Positions 1-5,031 of a DNA stretch of 10,298 nt are shown here, in pieces. Source of the stretch: an uncultured Chitinophagaceae bacterium (lineage in GTDB: Bacteria; Bacteroidota; Bacteroidia; Chitinophagales; Chitinophagaceae). A program made the position numbers and the translations under genes. The DNA is taken from the NCBI GenBank assembly GCA_937996595.1, contig CALKVC010000073.1:1-10298 (forward strand). The letters run 5' to 3'. Under the pieces are notes generated by a model. The model did no database searches and was not told the DNA's origin. It saw only the letters and a list, made by a program, of their open reading frames with translations. The first letter of the stretch is position 1. Each line of letters opens with the position of its first letter.

Positions 1-96
1 TAAGTTGACAATTCCATACCTTTAACTCCGCCACAGCGCATGGCCAGAAACCGTTGTGCGTAAGTTCACAGACAACGTAAAAAAATAAAATAAAAA
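1..96. repeat. Hairpin-rich leader of the RDD gene fragment; possible dispersed repeat
   Basis: This non-coding segment has more structure than its AT-rich surroundings. Near-identical decamers TAAGTTGACA (1-10) and TAAGTTCACA (61-70) lie 60 bases apart. An inverted pair CGTTGT (52-57) and ACAACG (72-77) could form a hairpin, helped by TGTG (55-58) and CACA (67-70). The GC-rich core at 31-60 (GCGCATGGCCAG, then CCGTTGTGCG) resembles intergenic repeats I associate with accessory genes in Bacteroidota, but that is memory, not a search. It does not match the integron attC right-end consensus GTTRRRY (here GTTGTGC). An A-rich stretch (78-96) leads into the start codon. Only one copy is in this window, so the repeat call is tentative. 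Confidence 0.3.
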
Positions 97-315
97 ATGG
101 AAAACAATCTTTACTTATCAAAGTTTTGGAAAAGAATTTGGGCATTACTTATTGACACAATTGTTCTAGGAATATTTGGGTTTATTTTAGGACTGATATT
201 TAAAAACTTCTTTATTTCACTTGGAGGATATGCTAGAATAATTGGCTGGATAATATCTCTTGCATATTTCACAATTCTAAATTCCTTGTTCCTTGATCAA
301 TATTATTTGACATAA
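97..315 (+). pseudogene. Truncated RDD-family membrane protein (5' fragment)
   Basis: The 72-residue frame begins like a small RDD-domain membrane protein. The first helix carries the family's hallmark Arg and Asp (R13 and D20 in KRIWALLID), and two more hydrophobic stretches follow (about 22-42 and 47-62). RDD proteins are integral membrane proteins of mostly unknown or transport-related function. Family members normally continue after ILNS with a Gly-rich loop and a third helix holding the last conserved Asp. Here the frame changes to LFLDQYYLT and stops, so the homologous part ends near base 285. The stop codon overlaps the A-tract of a terminator that serves the converging protease gene. 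GC is about 28-32% by eye in the lines counted, below the genes to the right. I read it as a remnant cut by a rearrangement or assembly join. A short expressed protein cannot be excluded. Confidence 0.6.
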
Positions 316-345
316 AAAAAGGGACCAGCCCCTAACGCTGATCCC
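314..345 (-). terminator. Rho-independent terminator of the metalloprotease gene
   Basis: On the minus strand, a 9-pair stem (GGGATCAGC with GCTGGTCCC, one T-G wobble; 337-345 and 321-329) with a 7-base loop is followed directly by seven T residues (complement of 314-320). It starts about 22 bases after the stop codon of the protease gene at 367. The T-tract is only on the minus-strand side, so it is directional. Confidence 0.85.
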
Positions 346-366
346 TAACTTACACATGAATCTACC

Positions 367-1944
367 TTACTGTTTTATAATTCTTTCTGTTTGCCTTTCA
401 TTATTATTATATAACTGCAGTATATACAAACCGCCTGATTTGTTGCCAACAGGTATCCTGTTCATTCCGGCCGTTCCTTTGCCTGTTGCAATCATTCTTC
501 CGTTGGCATCAGATAACAAATACTGGTAATTATCTGTTGCCTGTATGGTTATTTCCTGCTGAACCAACGTAGACACGGTAAAGAGCTTATCTGGTTTTCC
601 GGAAGCCTTCAGCGCTATTATATTTGAGTATGCTACCTGGTCAATAACCGATGTAACTTTCAACCGGTAAAAATTCATACCTGTATTTAGAGGCAAATAG
701 CTGAAAGCCCTGGTTGAACTATTAAACGCTGATAATGGTTTAAATATTATACCATCGTAAGAAATTTCTATTTCCTGCGTCCTGATGGGTTCATCAGCAA
801 CAATCTCCCAGCCTAAAGCGTGCCTGTTCCTGTCGGTACTACCGGTAAGGGTTACACTGTGAATTGGAAGCGGGCCGTTGAATCCTGTAAGCTTATAGGA
901 ACCGAGGCTACCGTAATTTGTAGTATATGCATTACCGGTTCCGTCAATAACCCAGTAATAGGTACCCGCCTGCAACACTGTGTCAATGCTAACACCCATG
1001 GTTGCTGCAGGATCGTAAGTCCTGATCAGGTTACTTCCATTATAGAGCATTATTTTAATGTCGAGGTTGGCACCAATATAATTGGCTCCAACATTAAACG
1101 GAACCGCATCCATATGAAAACTTACGTCTTGGGTTGCTGTGTATTTAAAGGCGTCCTTATCGGTATTGGTGGTAATGATTCCGTCAATACTAAATGAATT
1201 AGATAAGGCAAAAGTACCTGCATCCAATGTTTCAGTAAAATCATCAGTTCTGTAGGTAAACCCGTTTTGTGATGTAATGATCGTTAGGTTATCCTGTGTG
1301 TTTGCACAACCGTAAGGCGTTGGCCCGTCGTTCCAGCTAGTCATGTTTCTATAATAACTGTTGCCCATGATCGGCGCCCAGCTTACTTCCCCGGAACCGG
1401 AACCCATGCAGTAGGTTTCAGTGAGGTTGCAATTGTTATCGTACGTAGACTGATGGGATAACCCAACCGCATGGCCGCTTTCGTGAGAGCAGCATTCTGC
1501 AATGTATTTAGGGCTGTTGGGGCCAAGCCTGTCTGAAAAAACGAAAGCAGGCGTATCATCGCCCCAGGTAAATGACCCGATAAAGGAGATCCCGCCAACA
1601 CCGGAAGTCCAGCTACTCGTTGGCGTTATGATTATCCTGATGCGCCTGTTCAAAGGTGCTGAAAGGAATTTTGTAGAATCTGTTGTGATGTTGATGTTGA
1701 AGGGCCTGTAATCTTCGGCCACCCGGTTATAAATTTCAGTAACCTGTGGATCTGTTAACCCGCTGGGTGCACAATACAGCGTATTCCCGTTATTCCAGGG
1801 AGATGCGATAACGGTATGCCCGTCAAAATCAAGGAAAATGGTTGCAGCAGCAGATGGAAAGCTGCTCATTTTAGGCTGGCTGACTGCCTTAAGGGTTATT
1901 ATCAGGGCGAAAAATAATAAACGTACGTAAGTAAAGTTTTTCAT
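367..1944 (-). CDS. Secreted metzincin-like zinc metalloprotease with T9SS sorting domain
   Basis: This 525-residue protein has a hydrophobic signal peptide (about 1-22, ending near AVSQ). A catalytic region follows at about 30-215, opening with the motif FLDFDGHTV. HESGHAVGLSH at 154-164 fits the metzincin zinc site HExxHxxGxxH exactly: H154, H158 and H164 would bind zinc and E155 act as base. A likely Met-turn lies at APIMG (M193). Residues about 255-353 resemble a bacterial pre-peptidase C-terminal (PPC) beta-sandwich. Residues about 360-446 look like the beta-rich domain that often precedes sorting signals, and about 453-525 form a T9SS type A sorting domain (NGRMIATG, GLYILQL, ending RIIKQ). 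The protein is therefore probably exported by Sec, secreted by T9SS, and anchored or released after the tail is cut. Its substrate is unknown. It has its own terminator. A small hairpin (1958-1975) lies 13 bases before the start codon. Confidence 0.85.
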   Translation of the reverse strand: MKNFTYVRLLFFALIITLKAVSQPKMSSFPSAAATIFLDFDGHTVIASPWNNGNTLYCAPSGLTDPQVTEIYNRVAEDYRPFNINITTDSTKFLSAPLNRRIRIIITPTSSWTSGVGGISFIGSFTWGDDTPAFVFSDRLGPNSPKYIAECCSHESGHAVGLSHQSTYDNNCNLTETYCMGSGSGEVSWAPIMGNSYYRNMTSWNDGPTPYGCANTQDNLTIITSQNGFTYRTDDFTETLDAGTFALSNSFSIDGIITTNTDKDAFKYTATQDVSFHMDAVPFNVGANYIGANLDIKIMLYNGSNLIRTYDPAATMGVSIDTVLQAGTYYWVIDGTGNAYTTNYGSLGSYKLTGFNGPLPIHSVTLTGSTDRNRHALGWEIVADEPIRTQEIEISYDGIIFKPLSAFNSSTRAFSYLPLNTGMNFYRLKVTSVIDQVAYSNIIALKASGKPDKLFTVSTLVQQEITIQATDNYQYLLSDANGRMIATGKGTAGMNRIPVGNKSGGLYILQLYNNNERQTERIIKQ

Positions 1945-2012
1945 TTGTCAGGATTTATTACCTTTTTTGAGGTAACGGTATTGGATATTGTTAGGATATG
2001 CTTATGGGTGGC

Positions 2013-2468
2013 TTACAGGTGGCAATCCTGTAATATCTTTTCAGACATTGCCTTTTCAAACTTATAATTGCCGGTTATATCTTTCTTTATTTCATAACCA
2101 TCGGAGGCATTGCTATTGATGATGCGCCCGATGTATGTAACGGTATTGTCTTCATTTATCTGCTTGGTAAGGTGGAAAATGGTATGCTCAGAAGCATCGG
2201 ACCTTATCACCATGCTCTGGAGGTTGTCGTATTTTACCACATTGCTGATAACCGTACCAGAAAACCTGAAATTTTCGGAAAAGAATAAAACAAGATGTTC
2301 ACCTTCTGTTGCACTGAATGCATAACTTAGTTCAGAAGAGGGGCAGTTAATCTTATCGGGAAAATCGGAAAAAATTGTTGGTTTAGGGGCTTTGCCGGAT
2401 TGAGAAAAGCCTGATAACGAAAACAGACATACAAAAAAGGCAAGCGTTAATTTACACAGCAGTTTCAT
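2013..2468 (-). CDS. Small secreted protein of unknown function
   Basis: I do not recognise this family. The ATG at 2468 gives 151 residues beginning MKLLCKLTLAFFVCLFSLSGFSQ, a clear signal peptide. A longer frame reaches back to a GTG at 2513 but would put 15 polar residues in front of the signal, so the ATG is preferred. The mature part (about 130 residues) has no membrane segment and looks beta-rich. It contains only two cysteines (in INCPSS and in the C-terminal LQDCHL), which could form a disulfide in the periplasm. No lipobox Cys follows the signal, so it is probably soluble. It lies upstream of the protease gene, 68 bases away and on the same strand, so co-transcription is possible, but no functional link is shown. 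Its leader contains a 9-base inverted repeat whose 3' arm ends next to the start codon. Confidence 0.65.
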   Translation of the reverse strand: MKLLCKLTLAFFVCLFSLSGFSQSGKAPKPTIFSDFPDKINCPSSELSYAFSATEGEHLVLFFSENFRFSGTVISNVVKYDNLQSMVIRSDASEHTIFHLTKQINEDNTVTYIGRIINSNASDGYEIKKDITGNYKFEKAMSEKILQDCHL

Positions 2469-2470
2469 GA

Positions 2471-2551
2471 TATTGGTTTTTGTTTCTGGAATATTGGATA
2501 AACGCTTTATCACTAACGGCTAATTAACCACTTTATTTTATTAAACCAATA
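2471..2551 (-). promoter_or_regulatory. 9-base inverted repeat in the leader of the secreted protein gene
   Basis: TATTGGTTT (2471-2479) and AAACCAATA (2543-2551) are perfect inverted copies 63 bases apart. In a minus-strand transcript the 3' arm would end two bases before the ATG at 2468, so pairing could hide the ribosome-binding region. The region is AT-rich and the structure is only a possibility. Much of the intervening sequence is probably promoter and leader, so the upstream arm may not be transcribed. Confidence 0.3.
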
Positions 2552-2580
2552 AAAAAAGAAGGCAACTCAGTATTGAGCTG
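2551..2580 (-). terminator. Possible weak terminator after the CoA-binding protein gene
   Basis: On the minus strand a short stem (CTCA with TGAG) overlaps the stop codon at 2567-2569 and is followed after six bases by a T-rich run (complement of 2551-2559). The stem is only about four pairs, so this may be a T-rich spacer rather than an efficient terminator. Confidence 0.3.
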
Positions 2581-2932
2581 TGCTGAGCATTACTAACGTG
2601 CAGGCTTCCAGGGTTTTAATACCTTTTTTGGCTGCTTTTTCAGCCAGTTCCTCATTTTCAGTACCCGGGTTAAAAATAATCCTTTTGGGATTCAGGGATA
2701 ATATATAATCGTAATATGGGAGTTGGTTTGCAGGACTAAGGTATAAGGTAACCGTATCAATATCGTCAAATGGCTTCATTTGAGTAATAATGTCAACATC
2801 ACCGATCTTACCAGCCTTGTTACCGATTGCATACACAGGGTGGTGATATGCAATTAATTTATTCACAGCCAGGTTACTATACCGGTTTTTATTTTCAGAT
2901 GCGCCGATTACCAGTGTTATTTTCCTTTTCAT
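2567..2932 (-). CDS. CoA-binding domain protein (YccU-like)
   Basis: This 121-residue protein is a single Rossmann-type CoA-binding domain, the small stand-alone form seen in YccU-like proteins and in the N-terminal part of succinyl-CoA synthetase alpha. The nucleotide-binding start is visible as ITLVIGASENKNRYSNLA (residues about 5-22). The mid region holds PVYAIGNKAGKIGDV. The C-terminal half (TLYLSPANQ, KRIIFNPGTENEE, LEACTLVML) matches the conserved order of the family, with a Cys near the end. Members are usually cytoplasmic and of unknown cellular role. The ATG at 2932 is two bases after the stop codon of the DCC-family gene, so the pair is almost certainly translated from one message. 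The stop is followed by a T-rich tract. Confidence 0.85.
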   Translation of the reverse strand: MKRKITLVIGASENKNRYSNLAVNKLIAYHHPVYAIGNKAGKIGDVDIITQMKPFDDIDTVTLYLSPANQLPYYDYILSLNPKRIIFNPGTENEELAEKAAKKGIKTLEACTLVMLSTAQY

Positions 2933-2934
2933 AA

Positions 2935-3336
2935 TTAAATTAAGAACCTGTATTCCAATGATTTATCAGGAACCATGCATGAATCTTTCCTGCCAAACCA
3001 TTTATACCTGTTTTTGGCAATTATTTTATAAACAGCATCCCGTATAAATGTTGGTACAAGTATAAATGCATAAATGAGTTTTATGGGGCCGGAAAGTTGT
3101 TTTGCCACTAATAATGCAGCTGTAGATTTGGTAAAGGCCCTGTTGTTTTTAATCAGTACAAATGAATTTATACCTTCATCTTTAATACCATATTGTTTCA
3201 GTAATTGTTTGCCGGTTTTACTTTGTAAAGAGGCAAAACGGAATAAAGATTGTGCATCGTGCTTTATTACAAACCGGACAGACCTGTTACATAAGTTACA
3301 AATTCCATCAAACAAGATGACCGGCTTGGTATTCAC
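2935..3336 (-). CDS. DCC-family (DUF393) thiol-disulfide oxidoreductase-like protein
   Basis: The protein begins with the family signature ILFDGICNLCN: the Asp-Gly and the CxxC pair (C13 and C16 from the start chosen here) that give the DCC family its name. It continues with FVIKHD, FRFASLQS and later SCMVPD, all typical of this roughly 130-residue family, which has a predicted thioredoxin-like fold. A redox role is predicted for the family but largely untested. No ATG is available near the N-terminus. A GTG at 3336 gives MNTKPVILFDG (133 residues), close to the usual family start, while a TTG at 3345 would add three residues. The next gene follows after two bases. A hydrophobic stretch (LIYAFILVPTFI) may contact the membrane. 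I am confident of the family and less so of the start. Confidence 0.8.
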   Translation of the reverse strand: MNTKPVILFDGICNLCNRSVRFVIKHDAQSLFRFASLQSKTGKQLLKQYGIKDEGINSFVLIKNNRAFTKSTAALLVAKQLSGPIKLIYAFILVPTFIRDAVYKIIAKNRYKWFGRKDSCMVPDKSLEYRFLI

Positions 3337-3493
3337 AATTTGCAAATTAAATTAATTGAGTTGCTTCTGAACATGAAATACTATAGATTTTGTATAAATA
3401 ACAATGCCCGGAATAGCCTATATAAGATGTCATCTCACTGTTTTCCTCCCAAACCCTTTATGGATAAGGATTTTGGAATCTGTCAAAGAGATC

Positions 3494-3934
3494 TCATCTT
3501 TTTATATACCCTATAAGATTAAACATAAAAAGTAATACATATATAACTGAAAACATCAGGAAAAGCCCATTCATTAAAACTTCACCTGCCCGGAAAATGA
3601 ATTTTCGGGGAATCTCATACATTGGGTAATAAGCAAACTGTGTTACTACTTTCCCGGTCCAGTATGCAGCAATTAGCCCGGTTAACCCAACAGCCAGTCC
3701 GGTTTGATTCTTAAGTTCGGAAGTAAATAGGATGGAGATTATTCCAAATGAAAAATTCAGTCCCTGTATATACCTGCCGTATGTTTTAGCTATTTCCTGG
3801 TTCAGCGGTTTTAATTTCTTTATATCATTGTACCAGTCAAATACGGCATGCCTGATATAAGGATATATAACGGCTGTAAAGATCTGACCGGCAGCTCCTG
3901 TAATAATCAACCAGTCTGGAATATTTATTTTCAT
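3494..3934 (-). CDS. Small four-helix membrane protein, unknown function
   Basis: I do not recognise a named family. The 146-residue protein is strongly hydrophobic, with four likely membrane helices at about 8-26, 57-73, 79-104 and 117-143, and a polar stretch between the first two (DWYNDIKKLKPLNQEIAKTYGRY). There is no signal peptide or catalytic motif. Histidine occurs only once (YIRHAVF). The ATG at 3934 is ten bases from the stop codon of the preceding membrane protein gene, so the two genes form an operon and the products may act together in the inner membrane. The 157 bases beyond the stop, up to the DCC gene start, hold no gene and no convincing terminator. Only a short AAAGA/TCTTT hairpin overlaps the stop, with the wrong polarity. 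Confidence 0.65.
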   Translation of the reverse strand: MKINIPDWLIITGAAGQIFTAVIYPYIRHAVFDWYNDIKKLKPLNQEIAKTYGRYIQGLNFSFGIISILFTSELKNQTGLAVGLTGLIAAYWTGKVVTQFAYYPMYEIPRKFIFRAGEVLMNGLFLMFSVIYVLLFMFNLIGYIKR

Positions 3935-3944
3935 AATGATGGTT

Positions 3945-4319
3945 TTATTTTACATAAGAAAGCGGGCGCTTCATGATTGTGTTCAGTTCGTAATAACAAA
4001 TCCAGGTATAGTAGATGGCCATTACCGGAGCCGCAAATAATAAAGGGAAAGCCAATATGAATAAAAATGGCTTTATAATTAAACCAAGTAATGCCATAAC
4101 AATGATACCCAACACCAAATACTGGTAAATGGATCTGTATGAATAACCGTTTGTGAACCAGCCAAATGCCGCATGTACAATCATGCTGAGTACCTGCCAG
4201 CCTCCCACTACAAAATATCCTATAATAAACGTGCAATCCATATTTACAAAACTCATCACGGTAAAACCTGCAATAAGCAGGCTACTGATAAAACAATCGG
4301 TTTTTTTGAATTTTTTCAT
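3945..4319 (-). CDS. Small four-helix membrane protein, first gene of the pair
   Basis: The ATG at 4319 gives 124 residues starting MKKFKKTDCF. The frame is open further upstream (to 4403), but that extension runs through the terminator of the regulator gene and would add a non-membrane leader, so it is rejected. Four hydrophobic segments are visible at about 9-26, 30-47, 62-82 and 85-110, with a basic N-terminus. A GGWQVLSMIVHAAFGW stretch contains a membrane-embedded His. No named family is recognised. The gene follows the regulator's terminator and carries a TTTCA-N8-TGAAA palindrome in its leader that also occurs at the regulator's promoter. This makes it and the next gene likely targets of that regulator. 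Confidence 0.65.
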   Translation of the reverse strand: MKKFKKTDCFISSLLIAGFTVMSFVNMDCTFIIGYFVVGGWQVLSMIVHAAFGWFTNGYSYRSIYQYLVLGIIVMALLGLIIKPFLFILAFPLLFAAPVMAIYYTWICYYELNTIMKRPLSYVK

Positions 4320-4334
4320 TACTGTAATTTTTAT

Positions 4335-4355
4335 ATTTTCAGAATATTTTGAAAT
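4335..4355. promoter_or_regulatory. Candidate operator upstream of the membrane-protein pair
   Basis: The segment ATTTTCA-N8-TGAAAT has 5-base perfect arms (TTTCA 4337-4341, TGAAA 4350-4354). It lies 16 bases upstream of the ATG at 4319 and overlaps a near-match to the Bacteroidota -7 element (TATATTTC on the minus strand, 4351-4358, one base off TAnnTTTG). The same palindrome with the same 8-base spacing is found at 4950-4971. Regulation is inferred, and AT-rich DNA makes chance matches possible. Confidence 0.4.
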
Positions 4356-4359
4356 ATAT

Positions 4360-4390
4360 TTATATAATAAAGGCCGGGTTACCCCCGGCC
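4360..4390 (-). terminator. Rho-independent terminator of the GbsR-type regulator gene
   Basis: A perfect 7-pair GC stem (GGCCGGG with CCCGGCC; 4384-4390 and 4372-4378) has a 5-base loop. On the minus strand it is followed by TTTATTATAT. It starts nine bases after the regulator's stop codon (4400-4402). It separates the regulator from the membrane pair, which therefore needs its own promoter or read-through. Confidence 0.8.
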
Positions 4391-4399
4391 ATCCGCAAA

Positions 4400-4912
4400 T
4401 CATTTAAATATTTTCAACAGGCTTCCGGTAAACCAGTTTTGTTCTGCTTTTACCAGCATATCCAACAGTTTGTCGGCCTGGTTACCCAGTTTTTTAAGGT
4501 CACCAATCATATCTACGAATTGCTTTGTTTCTTTGTCTTTTTTATCACCGTCAACCTGTTCAAGTTGCGAAAGTAATTTCAGCATCGGGTCAAGTTCCCT
4601 TTTCTTACGTTCCCGAATGATCTGCGTAGCTACTTTCCAGATATCTTTCTCTGCTGTAAAATACTCTTTCCGTTCACCGGAAACGATTACCCTCTCTACC
4701 AGGTTCCAGCTAACCAGGTCACGGATGTTCATATTCACATTGCCCCGGCTGATACTTAACTGCTCCATCATGTCATCCTGGGTAAGCGGATGTGGACTAA
4801 CCAGTAACAATGCATGTATCTGCGCCATCGTGCGGTTTATGCCCCATTGCGTACCAAACGCTCCCCAACTGCTGATAAATTGTTGTTTCGCTTCCGTTAG
4901 TTTCATGTGCAT
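4400..4912 (-). CDS. GbsR/MarR-family transcriptional regulator
   Basis: The protein (170 residues from the ATG at 4912) fits the GbsR branch of the MarR superfamily. The N-terminus KLTEAKQQFISSWGAFGTQ and WGINRTMAQIHALLL are characteristic. A winged helix-turn-helix follows at about 43-76 (LTQDDMMEQLSISRGN then NMNIRDLVSWNLVERV), with a wing in SGERKEYFTA. The C-terminal third (about 95-150) is a charged helix rich in heptads, suited to dimerisation. Such proteins are usually dimeric repressors responding to small ligands; the ligand here is unknown. A TTG at 4930 is the first possible start of the frame but lies inside the predicted -7 element. The ATGs at 4912 and 4906 follow the likely transcription start. 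The second gives MKLTEAKQ, which is equally plausible. Confidence 0.85.
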   Translation of the reverse strand: MHMKLTEAKQQFISSWGAFGTQWGINRTMAQIHALLLVSPHPLTQDDMMEQLSISRGNVNMNIRDLVSWNLVERVIVSGERKEYFTAEKDIWKVATQIIRERKKRELDPMLKLLSQLEQVDGDKKDKETKQFVDMIGDLKKLGNQADKLLDMLVKAEQNWFTGSLLKIFK

Positions 4913-4927
4913 TATATTTTTCTGAGG

Positions 4928-4957
4928 CAAATATATACTTTATTTCTGAATTTTCAA
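4928..4957 (-). promoter_or_regulatory. Bacteroidota-type promoter of the GbsR-type regulator
   Basis: On the minus strand a TTG (complement of 4955-4957) is separated by 19 bases from TATATTTG (complement of 4928-4935), an exact match to the -33/-7 pattern TTG-N19-TAnnTTTG used by the primary sigma factor of Bacteroidota. Transcription should start around 4920-4924, giving a leader of only about 8-18 bases before the ATG at 4912 or 4906. Confidence 0.6.
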
Positions 4958-4971
4958 TATTTTATGAAAAT
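4950..4971. promoter_or_regulatory. Candidate operator overlapping the regulator's own promoter
   Basis: ATTTTCA (4950-4956) and TGAAAAT (4965-4971) are a perfect 7-base inverted pair with an 8-base spacer, and they cover the -33 element of the predicted promoter. A dimer bound here would block transcription, consistent with autorepression. The same core with the same spacing recurs at 4335-4355. Binding is inferred. Confidence 0.45.
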
Positions 4972-4984
4972 AAATTTTTACTAT

Positions 4985-5010
4985 AAAAAAAACCGGTATA
5001 AACACCGGTT
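4985..5010 (-). terminator. Rho-independent terminator of the E2 gene
   Basis: A perfect 7-pair stem (AACCGGT with ACCGGTT; 5004-5010 and 4991-4997) with a 6-base loop runs into eight T residues on the minus strand (complement of 4985-4992, the last two being part of the stem). It sits 21 bases after the E2 stop codon. Confidence 0.9.
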
Positions 5011-5031
5011 AATGAATCTGTTTCACTCACA

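Noticed and set aside
20..77. Integron attC site upstream of the RDD fragment
   Set aside because: The right-end core reads GTTGTGC, not GTTRRRY, and no matching left core or second site is present.
1958..1975. TTACCT/AGGTAA hairpin before the protease gene as a terminator for the secreted protein gene
   Set aside because: No T-run follows on the minus strand and the stem is six pairs, so it does not look like a terminator.
3483..3505. AAAGA/TCTTT hairpin with T-run near the stop of the second membrane gene
   Set aside because: The T-run is on the plus-strand side, where no gene needs termination, and the stem is only five A/T-rich pairs.
4319..4403. Upstream extension of the first membrane protein (28 residues)
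   Set aside because: It would be read through the regulator's terminator hairpin and overlaps its stop codon. The ATG at 4319 gives a normal membrane protein start.
4470..4925. 151-residue open frame on the plus strand opposite the regulator gene
   Set aside because: It is the mirror of a well-supported GbsR-type gene, has Ser/Cys/Phe-rich composition typical of antisense frames, and shows no family motif or promoter.
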